Below the pieces are notes generated by a model. That model was given only the letters and a program-made list of their open reading frames with translations, was not told the DNA's origin and made no database searches. Made by a program: the position numbers and the translations under genes. Positions 1 through 7,837 of a DNA stretch of 64,000 nucleotides are shown here, piece by piece. The DNA lies in assembly GCF_024806495.1 (NCBI RefSeq), contig NZ_JANUFF010000015.1, forward strand, positions 47,024 through 111,023. The letters run 5' to 3'. The DNA is from Chryseobacterium sp. JUb7 (GTDB lineage Bacteria; Bacteroidota; Bacteroidia; Flavobacteriales; Weeksellaceae). Position 1 is the stretch's first letter, and each line of letters opens with the position of its first letter.

Positions 1-119
1 TCCTTCTGAACAAGTCTGTCAAGTTCACTGACCTGGCGGTTGTCAGTAGGAATTTCTTTATTTTGAGCCTTGCATGTGACTAATGCAAGGCATAATGGTA
101 AAAGTAATAGGGTTTTCAT
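1..119 (-). CDS. lipoprotein, N-terminal part only
   Basis: The reading frame begins with ATG at 119 and runs off the left edge of the window, so only about 39 residues are visible. They form a short positively charged start, a leucine-rich hydrophobic stretch and a Cys after LVT, which looks like a lipoprotein signal peptide with a weak lipobox, followed by a polar segment (KAQNKEIPTDN). It starts a few bases after the rlmB stop and is therefore probably the third gene of the same leftward operon. The function cannot be judged from this fragment. Confidence 0.6.
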   Translation of the reverse strand, partial: MKTLLLLPLCLALVTCKAQNKEIPTDNRQVSELDRLVQK

Positions 120-122
120 ACA

Positions 123-881
123 TTATAGATTTGGAACTGCAGTCATTTTCTGCCTTACCGCTTCATACAAAATAGCTCCACAGGCTACAGATACATTCAG
201 AGACTGTGTCTTTCCTTCAATTGGAAGTTTTATTTTTTCGTCTGAATGATGTAAAACTTCCTTGGAAATTCCGGTTTCTTCATTTCCCATTACAATAGCA
301 CATGGCTCTGTAAAGCTTACATCATAAATGAGTTTTTGAGCTTTTTCAGTAGCTGAGAATACAGAAATTCCACTTTGCTGTAAAAAATCTACAACATGAG
401 CTAAGTTAGGCTCTTTACAGATTTTAATATTGTAAAGTGCTCCTGCAGAGGTTTTTATAGCGTCAGAGTTAATCGGTGCTCCTCCTTTTTCAGGAATAAT
501 AACGGCGTCTATACCTACACATTCTGCCGTTCTGCAGATTGCTCCGAAATTTCTTACATCAGTTAATCTGTCCAAAATTAATAAAAAAGGCGTTTTTCCT
601 TCTTCAAATAATTGAGGAACAATATCTTCAACTTTGTGAAATGGTACATCTGAAATAAATGCCACAACACCCTGATGGTTTTTTCTCGTAAATCTGTTCA
701 GTTTCTCAACCGGAACGTAATTGGGACGAATTTTGTTTTTAGCTAAAACAGTTTTTAATTCAGCATAAATTTCTCCCTGTAGCGCGTTCTGCACAAAGAT
801 TTTATCAATTGTTTTCCCTGCTTCAATAGCTTCAATTACGGGACGCAGCCCGAAAATAAAATCGTCTTTCTTATCTGTCAT
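123..881 (-). CDS. rlmB: 23S rRNA 2'-O-ribose methyltransferase, RlmB/TrmH (SpoU) family
   Basis: This 252-residue protein has the layout of RlmB, which methylates G2251 of 23S rRNA using S-adenosylmethionine. An N-terminal substrate-binding domain (roughly residues 8-80, starting FIFGLRPVIEAIEAG) precedes the SPOUT catalytic domain. The three SpoU motifs are visible: NFGAICRTA, then GNEETGIS, then the knot motif LPIEGKTQSLNVSVA. The length is normal. The gene begins 1 nt after the stop of the upstream DinB-like gene, so the two are probably cotranscribed. The exact target nucleotide is inferred from family similarity; another TrmH-type target cannot be excluded. Confidence 0.92.
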   Translation of the reverse strand: MTDKKDDFIFGLRPVIEAIEAGKTIDKIFVQNALQGEIYAELKTVLAKNKIRPNYVPVEKLNRFTRKNHQGVVAFISDVPFHKVEDIVPQLFEEGKTPFLLILDRLTDVRNFGAICRTAECVGIDAVIIPEKGGAPINSDAIKTSAGALYNIKICKEPNLAHVVDFLQQSGISVFSATEKAQKLIYDVSFTEPCAIVMGNEETGISKEVLHHSDEKIKLPIEGKTQSLNVSVACGAILYEAVRQKMTAVPNL

Positions 882-882
882 T

Positions 883-1353
883 TTAATATTTTTCTCCTAA
901 AATTGCTCTTTTTTGCGACATGATATATCCATAATGCAAGCTCTCGTGCATATTGTTGAAAATGATCGCATCCTGAATACTTTTCAGATCCATCCCGAAA
1001 CTTGTAGTATAAGGGGTATAGTCTGAAAAAAAATCACTATCATAATCTTTCATCAGAATTTTTGAAGTTTCAGTCAGTAAAAACTCAAGGTCTTCCACTT
1101 CTGATTTTTGAACATTTAAGTTCGGTAAGGTTCCCTTTTTGTAGGTTTCAATCCAATATTTATCAATTCTGAAAGGGTTTCCACTGAGGTAGTAATGCAA
1201 AAGCTGCTGTGTGGCAACGGTATGTGCAATGTTCCAGTAAATATTGTTGTTAAAACCATCCGGAATCAACAAAAGGTCTTCGTGAGAAGTATTCTGCAGG
1301 ATATCCAAAAGGTTTCTTCTTACCTGTCTGTGAGCTTGAAAATGATAATTCAT
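883..1353 (-). CDS. DinB-like four-helix protein
   Basis: This 156-residue protein resembles the DinB/YfiT-like superfamily, small four-helix bundles that often bind a metal through three histidines. Candidate metal ligands are the His in NIAHTVATQQ and the His residues in MHESLHYGYIMSQ near the C-terminus. Its stop lies 1 nt before the rlmB start, so it heads the leftward operon. No substrate can be assigned; members include thiol transferases and proteins of unknown role. The family call rests on the helix pattern and the two histidine motifs. Confidence 0.65.
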   Translation of the reverse strand: MNYHFQAHRQVRRNLLDILQNTSHEDLLLIPDGFNNNIYWNIAHTVATQQLLHYYLSGNPFRIDKYWIETYKKGTLPNLNVQKSEVEDLEFLLTETSKILMKDYDSDFFSDYTPYTTSFGMDLKSIQDAIIFNNMHESLHYGYIMSQKRAILGEKY

Positions 1354-1498
1354 TTTGCAAAATTTTTAATCACCAAAAATAGTTTAATAAACTGGAAATG
1401 ACAATTTTTGAATGGTAGATTAAAGCAAAATTTATATATTTTTATGAAAAATTTCAATAATAGTATTGAGTTTTAAGGTTTCAAGTATTCTGAATCTC

Positions 1499-1564
1499 GC
1501 ATTAATGCTGGAATATTTAACAAACTTTAACTCAAATATGGCATTAATTGTGTTGATTAATGCC
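1499..1564. promoter_or_regulatory. paired palindromes upstream of the moxR/bat operon
   Basis: A perfect 10-bp palindrome GCATTAATGC (1499-1508) is followed 31 nt later by an interrupted palindrome with arms GGCATTAAT (1540-1548) and ATTAATGCC (1556-1564). Both contain the same GCATTAAT word. They sit in the divergent intergenic region 40-105 nt before the moxR start, where an operator for the bat operon or the leftward operon would be expected. No T-run follows, so a terminator is unlikely. Confidence 0.4.
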
Positions 1565-1604
1565 AGTATTTATTAGAAATTTACCAATTATTTTAAATTA
1601 GACT

Positions 1605-2609
1605 ATGTCAGATACATATCAAGCAGAAGATATTCGTCAATTAACGGAGCAGGTAAAAGAGGCAAACTACCACTTTTCCCGTCTTCGGGACGAAATCAAT
1701 AAGGTTATTATTGGTCAGGAATACATGATAGACCGCCTTTTGGTAGGTCTTTTGGGAAATGGCCATGTTCTCCTGGAAGGGGTACCGGGGCTGGCTAAAA
1801 CTTTAGCGATAAAAACGTTGGCGGAAGCTGTTCATGGTGAGTTTTCAAGAATTCAGTTTACTCCGGATCTGCTTCCTGCGGATGTCGTGGGAACAATGAT
1901 CTATAACGTAAAAGACAATGATTTTTCTATAAAAAGAGGTCCTGTTTTTGCCAATTTTGTATTGGCAGATGAGATCAACCGTGCGCCTGCAAAGGTACAG
2001 TCGGCTCTTCTGGAAGTGATGCAGGAGAAACAGGTGACCATCGGTGATGAAACAATGAAGCTGCCGAAGCCTTTCCTCGTTTTGGCTACTCAAAACCCGA
2101 TCGATCAGGAAGGTACTTATCTATTGCCGGAAGCGCAGAGTGACCGTTTTATGTTGAAATGTACGATCGATTATCCAAAATTTGAAGATGAAAGAACGGT
2201 CATGAGAATGGTTTCGACTTCTCATCAACCTGAAATAAAACCGGTTATTTCTCTTGAGCATATTGTAGCAGCTAAGGAATTGATCAATCAGATTTATCTG
2301 GATGAAAAGATCGAAAAATATATCCTGGATATGGTTTTTGCCACTCGTTTCCCAGAAGATTATGGTCTGTCTGAGCTTAAAAATTATATCAGTTTCGGAG
2401 CGTCTCCAAGAGCGTCAATTAACCTGGCGATTGCTTCGAGAGCCTATGCGTTCTTAAAAGGAAGAGCTTTTGTCATTCCTGAAGATGTAAAAGCATTAGC
2501 AAAAGATGTGTTGAGACACAGAATTGGTTTAACGTTTGAGGCAGAAGCAGAAGAGGTTTCATCGGAAGAAATTGTAAACAGGATTTTAGCAAAAATTCAA
2601 GCGCCTTAG
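1605..2609 (+). CDS. moxR: MoxR-family AAA+ ATPase of the Bat operon
   Basis: This 334-residue AAA+ ATPase is of the MoxR type, thought to act as a chaperone that assembles or activates VWA-domain partners. The Walker A motif GVPGLAKT is at residues 59-66 and the Walker B motif LADEINRA at about 120-127, followed by the MoxR-typical EVMQEKQVTIG segment and the sensor ATQNPIDQEGTYLLPEAQ. The C-terminal lid domain includes the FGASPRASINLAIA region. It heads a run of co-directional genes that includes a DUF58 protein and two VWA proteins, the usual MoxR partners, which supports the assignment. Confidence 0.95.
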   Translation: MSDTYQAEDIRQLTEQVKEANYHFSRLRDEINKVIIGQEYMIDRLLVGLLGNGHVLLEGVPGLAKTLAIKTLAEAVHGEFSRIQFTPDLLPADVVGTMIYNVKDNDFSIKRGPVFANFVLADEINRAPAKVQSALLEVMQEKQVTIGDETMKLPKPFLVLATQNPIDQEGTYLLPEAQSDRFMLKCTIDYPKFEDERTVMRMVSTSHQPEIKPVISLEHIVAAKELINQIYLDEKIEKYILDMVFATRFPEDYGLSELKNYISFGASPRASINLAIASRAYAFLKGRAFVIPEDVKALAKDVLRHRIGLTFEAEAEEVSSEEIVNRILAKIQAP

Positions 2610-2615
2610 TTTTTA

Positions 2616-3071
2616 ATGGAAGAAATTGTAATCAGAAAGGCTGTTCAACAAGATTGTGCTTCCATGTTGGAGCTCATCAAAGAATTAGCCGAATATGAAA
2701 AGGCATTGCATGAAGTGACGTTAACTTTAGAGCAGTTTATTGAAGACGGGTTCGGTGAAAATCCTGTTTGGGGAGCTTTTGTAGCGGAATTTAACAGGAA
2801 GATTGTTGGTATTTCATTATACTATGACAGATATTCAACCTGGAAAGGGAGAAGATTATATCTCGAAGATTTGGTAGTCACTGAAACATTGAGAGGAAAA
2901 CAAATCGGAAAGAAGCTGTTTGATGCTACACTGGGGTACGGAAAATCAAAACAATACAGTGGAATGGTTTTTCAGGTATTGAACTGGAATGAGCCGGCCA
3001 TTAATTTTTATAAAAAATACAGTCCGAAGTTTGACGATGAGTGGTTTAATGTATCTATTGAATTTAAATAA
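2616..3071 (+). CDS. GNAT-family N-acetyltransferase (SSAT-like)
   Basis: This is a compact 151-residue GNAT enzyme. The acetyl-CoA-binding motif A is seen in LEDLVVTETLRGKQIGKKL, and the C-terminal motif in QVLNWNEPAINFYKKY. The sequence style (LAEYEKALHEVTLT near the N-terminus, YSTWKGRRLYLEDL in the middle) resembles spermidine/spermine and thialysine N-acetyltransferases, suggesting a polyamine or lysine-analogue substrate. That substrate is inferred. It starts 6 nt after moxR and lies inside the Bat gene order, which is unusual and may be a simple insertion without functional linkage. Confidence 0.88.
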   Translation: MEEIVIRKAVQQDCASMLELIKELAEYEKALHEVTLTLEQFIEDGFGENPVWGAFVAEFNRKIVGISLYYDRYSTWKGRRLYLEDLVVTETLRGKQIGKKLFDATLGYGKSKQYSGMVFQVLNWNEPAINFYKKYSPKFDDEWFNVSIEFK

Positions 3072-3152
3072 AATAGAAGTTGGAAGCTGGATGCAGGAAG
3101 TTTTTAAAATGTCAAAAAAACGCTCAAACACGAATACTCTCAAAAGCAGAAT

Positions 3153-4016
3153 ATGCAAATAAAAGATATTGTAAAAAAAGTAAAGCAGATTGAAATCCGT
3201 ACCCGAAAGAAAACGGAAGCTTCTCTGATGGGACAATATCACAGTGCTTTTAAGGGGCAGGGAATGACTTTTTCGGAAGTTCGTCCTTATCAGTTCGGAG
3301 ATGAAATCCGTAGAATCGATTGGAATAAAACAGCTCGTTTTCGGGAGCCATTTGTAAAAGTGATGGAAGAGGAAAGGGAATTGACGATGATGATTTTGGT
3401 AGATATTTCAGCTTCGATGGATTACGGTACCAAAACGCAGCTGAAAAGAGAATATGTAGCAGAAATTGCGGCAAGTTTAGGCTTTTCTGCAGCCGGAAAT
3501 AATGATAAAGTAGGATTGATTTTGTTCGCGGATAAAGTCTACAAAGTCATTCCGCCTCAAAAGGGAAGGAAACATATTCTCTCAATTATTAGTAATATTT
3601 TAACCGCGGATTATGTTCCTGCTGAATCAAAAATTGATAAAGCGATGGAATATATGATGGGAATTTTTAAAAGAAAATCGCTGGTTTTCTTATTTTCAGA
3701 TTTTGAAGATGACTATGATTCTAAAATACTCAGAGTTGCATCCAAAAAGCATCAGCTGCTCGGAATGAGAATTTATGATGAAAAAGATAATGAAATTCCG
3801 GATGTTGGATATACTTTATTGTATGATTCGGAAACAGGAGAACAGGTCTGGGCAAATACTTCCAGTGCAAGATGGAGATACACTTTTGCTGAAGCTCAAA
3901 AACAGAAATTAAAAGCTTTGGAAGAAGATTTTGCGAATAGTTCGGCCAGTTTTATGAATGTAAATACTGGTGAAGATTATTCAAAATTGTTGTATAATTA
4001 CTTCCAGAAAAAATAG
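3153..4016 (+). CDS. DUF58 protein of the Bat/MoxR complex
   Basis: This 287-residue protein has the DUF58 signature GMTFSEVRPYQFGDEIRRID (residues 37-56) followed by WNKTAR, and then a VWA-like fold with a metal-site motif VDISASM at about 83-89. DUF58 proteins are standard partners of MoxR ATPases and usually lie next to them, as here with only the GNAT gene between. No signal peptide or membrane segment is evident, so it is probably cytoplasmic. Its role is inferred to be linking the ATPase to the membrane VWA proteins downstream. The upstream gap of 81 nt is short enough for cotranscription. Confidence 0.92.
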   Translation: MQIKDIVKKVKQIEIRTRKKTEASLMGQYHSAFKGQGMTFSEVRPYQFGDEIRRIDWNKTARFREPFVKVMEEERELTMMILVDISASMDYGTKTQLKREYVAEIAASLGFSAAGNNDKVGLILFADKVYKVIPPQKGRKHILSIISNILTADYVPAESKIDKAMEYMMGIFKRKSLVFLFSDFEDDYDSKILRVASKKHQLLGMRIYDEKDNEIPDVGYTLLYDSETGEQVWANTSSARWRYTFAEAQKQKLKALEEDFANSSASFMNVNTGEDYSKLLYNYFQKK

Positions 4017-4106
4017 ATAATGGGCAATGATCCTTCGCCTGTCGGAGGAAGCCCGTGGAGATTTAGAATAGAACAGAAGGCTTTAGCCAAATTTATTTAC
4101 TGACCA

Positions 4107-5003
4107 TTGAAAAAAATACTATTTATAATATGTTCCTTAGTCTGTGTCAACGCATTTTCACAGATACTGTCTTCGAATGTTGAAAAGAAAACCATGGCTT
4201 TGGGTGAAGTCAATCATTTTATAATAAAGATTGATAATCTTAGTAATCAGCAGGTCACCGCAGCTCCTAAAAATGAACTGCTTCCTTTTCATTTTGAAGA
4301 AACAAAAGACAGCATAGGACAGAATCAAAATTTATACGAAAGAAAGATTGAATTTACAGTATATGATGAAGGAAAGTTTACGATTCCAGAACTTGAATTC
4401 AAAGTAGGAAGCAAGGTTTTAAAGACGATTCCTTATGAAATAGATGTGATCAATACTGCCCAAAAAGCCGATCAGATCACAGATATTATGAATAATAAGG
4501 AGGTAAAGCTTGAAGTAAAAGATTACTGGGAGCTTTATAAATTCTATATTTTAGCGGGATTAGGAATTATTGCTTTGATTATTGCGGTCATCATGTTTAT
4601 CAAATGGGGCAGAAGATCTAAAGATTCGCCTGTTATTGCAACGAATCAGACGTTAAAAGAACTGGATGCACTTAAGAAGAAAAAGTATGTGGAAATTGGT
4701 AATTACCGCTCATTCTATGTAGAACTTATTGACATTTCAAGAAAATTTATTACCCGTCAGTATCATTTGCCTGCAGATGTTTTGTTGACGGATGATTTGA
4801 TTGATTTAATAAAAAAGAATAATACGATTTCCCAGGAAAACGAGAAAGTGGTAGAAAACGTATTTTTGAGAGGGGATATGGTAAAGTTTGCGAAAACTTT
4901 TCCTGATAAAGAAACGATGGAAAAAGATTTTGCAGATATCAGAGATTTTGTGAAAAGATCATCAAAAGACTTGGAATTCGAAAACTTAAGAAAGGATGTT
5001 TAA
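4107..5003 (+). CDS. Bat-operon membrane protein with periplasmic BatD-like domain
   Basis: The 298-residue product begins with a signal peptide (MKKILFIICSLVCVNAFS, then Q), has a periplasmic beta-rich region to about residue 145, one membrane segment (about 149-168, IYIL to FIKW) and a cytoplasmic tail containing LKELDALKKKKYVEIGNYRS. This matches the small BatD/DUF4381-like proteins that accompany VWA genes in Bacteroidota aerotolerance operons. The start codon appears to be TTG at 4107, because it alone gives an intact signal peptide. Its 3' end overlaps batA by 8 nt, indicating translational coupling. The biochemical role is unknown. Confidence 0.75.
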   Translation: MKKILFIICSLVCVNAFSQILSSNVEKKTMALGEVNHFIIKIDNLSNQQVTAAPKNELLPFHFEETKDSIGQNQNLYERKIEFTVYDEGKFTIPELEFKVGSKVLKTIPYEIDVINTAQKADQITDIMNNKEVKLEVKDYWELYKFYILAGLGIIALIIAVIMFIKWGRRSKDSPVIATNQTLKELDALKKKKYVEIGNYRSFYVELIDISRKFITRQYHLPADVLLTDDLIDLIKKNNTISQENEKVVENVFLRGDMVKFAKTFPDKETMEKDFADIRDFVKRSSKDLEFENLRKDV

Positions 5004-5988
5004 TTTTGAATTTTATAGTCCGTGGTTTTTACTGCTTTTCTTTTTGTTTATTCCTTTATTATTTAAGGATGTAAGCATAAAAAAAAGAAAGGGAATAAAA
5101 GTTCCGACAATTAGAAATATGGAAGGCAGCGGAGGAATCCAGGCTGTACTTTTCTTTCTGAAAACATCCAAGTATGTGATGCTTTCTGCATTGATCATCG
5201 CTATGGCAAGACCGAGAACTTTTACAGTATCTCAGGACCGTGATGATACAAAAGGAATTGATATCATGCTTTCTGTGGACGTTTCGTTGAGTATGCTGGC
5301 CAAGGATTTAACGCCGGACCGTCTTACTGCACTGAAAGATATCGCTATAAAATTTGTCGAAAAAAGACCCAATGACAGACTCGGTTTAGTAACTTACTCC
5401 GGGGAAGCATTTACAAAAGTACCTGTGACATCAGATCATCAGGTGGTTATCGATGAACTGAAAAATCTTAATCCCTTGGAACTTCAGCCGGGAACTGCAA
5501 TAGGTGAGGGGCTTTCTGTAGCGGTCAACCACCTTAAAAACAGCAAAGCAAAAAGTAAAATCATCATTTTGATGACCGATGGTGTCAATACAATAGAAAA
5601 TGCGATGCCGCCTGCCATTGCTGCTGAACTCGCAAAAAATAACAATATTAAAGTATATTCCATTGGTATCGGAACAAACGGATATGCTCTGATGCCGACT
5701 CAGACAGATATTTTTGGAGATCTTGTTTTTACAGAAACAGAAGTGAAAATTGATGAGCCTGTATTACGGGAAGTTGCAGAAATGACTGGTGGAAGATATT
5801 TCAGAGCAACCTCAAACAGCAGTCTCGAGGAAGTATATGATGAAATTAATCAATTGGAAAAATCAGATATAAAAGTATCAAAACTATATAATTACGAAGA
5901 GTATTTCAAAATTTTTCTTTGGATTGCTTTAGGAATGCTGTTGTTTGATGCTTTGTTGAGATGGGTTTTCTATAAAATTTTAAGCTGA
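4996..5988 (+). CDS. batA: BatA, VWA-domain membrane protein
   Basis: This 330-residue protein has two N-terminal membrane segments (about 8-24 and 58-72), a large VWA domain and a C-terminal membrane helix (about 308-328). The MIDAS metal-binding motif DVSLSM is at residues 95-100 (D-x-S-x-S), with the later MIDAS Thr/Asp elements in PGTAIGEG and MTDGVNT. BatA and BatB are paired VWA proteins that face the periplasm and are linked to oxidative-stress tolerance in Bacteroides. The gene overlaps its upstream neighbour by 8 nt and shares a TGATG overlap with batB. Confidence 0.93.
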   Translation: MFNFEFYSPWFLLLFFLFIPLLFKDVSIKKRKGIKVPTIRNMEGSGGIQAVLFFLKTSKYVMLSALIIAMARPRTFTVSQDRDDTKGIDIMLSVDVSLSMLAKDLTPDRLTALKDIAIKFVEKRPNDRLGLVTYSGEAFTKVPVTSDHQVVIDELKNLNPLELQPGTAIGEGLSVAVNHLKNSKAKSKIIILMTDGVNTIENAMPPAIAAELAKNNNIKVYSIGIGTNGYALMPTQTDIFGDLVFTETEVKIDEPVLREVAEMTGGRYFRATSNSSLEEVYDEINQLEKSDIKVSKLYNYEEYFKIFLWIALGMLLFDALLRWVFYKILS

Positions 5989-6995
5989 TGGAATGGTATT
6001 TAGGTAATTATTGGTATTTATTGTTGCTGTTGCTTTTACCGCTTTTAGCTGTTTTTCTGATCCGCTATTTAAAGTGGAAAAATAAAAAAAGAGAAATTTT
6101 TGCAGACAGTCAGTTTCATGAACTTTTATTTGAAAAAAGATCGGGATTTACAAAATTTTTTCCGGCCCTGTATTTATTGGGGACTCTTTTTTTAATCTTT
6201 TCAATTATTGATTTATTAAACGGTTCGGAAGAAGTAAAAACGAATCAGAAATTAAATAATGTGATTTTCATGCTTGATGTTTCCAACTCTATGAATGCGG
6301 AAGATATCAATCCAAGCCGTTTGACGGAGGCTAAAAATCTTATGATCAATACGATGCAGAAGATGAAAAGCGATAAAGTTGGGATTGTGATTTTTGCAGG
6401 ACAGGCGGCTTCAATCATGCCATTAACAACAGACTATAATTCAGCGGAAACATATGTCAATGCAATTGAAACCAACTCAATGCAGATTCAGGGAACAGAT
6501 TTCCTGAAGGCAATGGAAACTGCTGTTCAGAAATTTAAAAATGTAAACAAAGGCGCCAGAAAAGTTGTGCTGTTAAGTGATGGTGAAGATAATGAAGGAA
6601 ATGAGAATGCAGCAATAAATCTGGCAAAGAAAGAAGGAATAATGGTGACTTCGGTAGGAATAGGATCAGATGAAGGAGCTCCGGTTCCAGAATATGTTTT
6701 CGGTCAGTTAATGGGTTACAAGTCTGATATGAATGGTGAAACGGTGATTTCTAAAAGACAGACTGAAGCACTGAAAAAAATGGTAGAATCAACAGGTGGA
6801 TCTTATATTGACGGAAACAATATCAATGAAGGTCCGGAAATGATTGTTGATGCATTAAGGAGAAAAGCTTCATCTTCCGAAACTTTGGTCAAATCTCAGA
6901 ATGCTAATCATTATTATCAATATTTTTTAGCGATTTCTATATTTTTATTCTTTTTAATTTATATTTTTAATCCTAAAAGAGATTTTAATGTTTAA
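5988..6995 (+). CDS. batB: BatB, VWA-domain membrane protein
   Basis: The 335-residue product parallels BatA: N-terminal membrane segments (about 7-26 and 57-76), a VWA domain with MIDAS motif DVSNSM at residues 97-102 and LLSDGEDNEG further on, and a C-terminal membrane helix (about 311-328). The batA stop and batB start overlap as TGATG, so translation is probably coupled. The two VWA proteins are known to act together in the Bat complex. The segment near residue 225 (EGAPVPEYVFGQLMGYKSD) is typical of BatB rather than BatA. Confidence 0.93.
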   Translation: MEWYLGNYWYLLLLLLLPLLAVFLIRYLKWKNKKREIFADSQFHELLFEKRSGFTKFFPALYLLGTLFLIFSIIDLLNGSEEVKTNQKLNNVIFMLDVSNSMNAEDINPSRLTEAKNLMINTMQKMKSDKVGIVIFAGQAASIMPLTTDYNSAETYVNAIETNSMQIQGTDFLKAMETAVQKFKNVNKGARKVVLLSDGEDNEGNENAAINLAKKEGIMVTSVGIGSDEGAPVPEYVFGQLMGYKSDMNGETVISKRQTEALKKMVESTGGSYIDGNNINEGPEMIVDALRRKASSSETLVKSQNANHYYQYFLAISIFLFFLIYIFNPKRDFNV

Positions 6996-7093
6996 TTTTC
7001 GTCTTGTTCAAAGAATGTTACGGTATGACTTTAACCCAATTTTAACAAATAAGACGCTGTTTATTAACATATAAAGGAATAATTTTGCAAGTG

Positions 7094-7837
7094 ATGAATA
7101 CTAAAATCATTTTTTTATCGTTTATAATTGTTTTTTCATTCTCAGGTATTTTATTTGGGCAGGAAAGCTATAGAACTTTGGTATATGAAGGTAACCAAAA
7201 ATTCAACGGTAAAGACTATGATGGAGCTTCTTCGAAGTATATGGAAGCGATAAAATCCAATGAGAAAGATTTTACCGCTCATTATAATCTTGGAAATGCT
7301 TTGTATAAAAATAAAAAATATGAAGAAGCAAAGACGGAATTTGAAAAGGCACAGCAGCTTTCTCAGACTCTTCCCGATAAAGCGGCCTCTCTTCATAATT
7401 TAGGAAATACTTATATGCAGATGAATCAACCGGAAAAAGCGGCGGATTATTATAAGCAATCCTTAAAACAAAATCCTTACAACGAATCGACCAGAAAGAA
7501 TTATGAAATTGCAAAGTTGAAGGAAAAAGAAAACCAACAAAAGAAAAACGACCAGCAGAATAACTCAGGTAAAGGAGGCGGTGGTAAAGACCAACAACAA
7601 AATGATGATCAAAAAGGAAATGATCAAAAACAAGATCAGGGACAAGGCCAGCAAAATCAAGGCAAGAGTCCGCAAGGAGATAACCCTGATCCGAACCAGA
7701 ATAATGAAGGAAAATTACCCAAAGATCTTGAAAACGCAATATTAAATAAAGTAAGCGAAAAAGAAAAAGAAACCGCCAGAAGAATTTTGAATAAAAATTC
7801 TTATTCGATGCCTGAGAGCAACGAGAAAGATTGGTGA
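7094..7837 (+). CDS. batC: BatC, TPR-repeat protein with low-complexity tail
   Basis: This roughly 247-residue protein has a signal peptide ending ILFGQ, two or three TPR motifs (about residues 25-135, including TAHYNLGNALYKNKKYEEA and LHNLGNTYMQMNQPEKAADY) and a Gln/Asn/Gly/Lys-rich tail from about 145 to 205. The TPR units are expected to bind other Bat proteins. A TTG three codons upstream (7085) is also in frame, but ATG at 7094 is preferred because the TTG lies inside a TAATTTTG promoter-like box (7080-7087). The stop overlaps batD as TGATG. Confidence 0.9.
   Translation: MNTKIIFLSFIIVFSFSGILFGQESYRTLVYEGNQKFNGKDYDGASSKYMEAIKSNEKDFTAHYNLGNALYKNKKYEEAKTEFEKAQQLSQTLPDKAASLHNLGNTYMQMNQPEKAADYYKQSLKQNPYNESTRKNYEIAKLKEKENQQKKNDQQNNSGKGGGGKDQQQNDDQKGNDQKQDQGQGQQNQGKSPQGDNPDPNQNNEGKLPKDLENAILNKVSEKEKETARRILNKNSYSMPESNEKDW

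Noticed and set aside
4017..4106. Partial inverted repeat with CCTTCGCC and GGAGGAAG words between the DUF58 gene and the next Bat gene
   Set aside because: The pairing is short and imperfect and no T run follows; it may be a decayed repeat, but it cannot be called a terminator.
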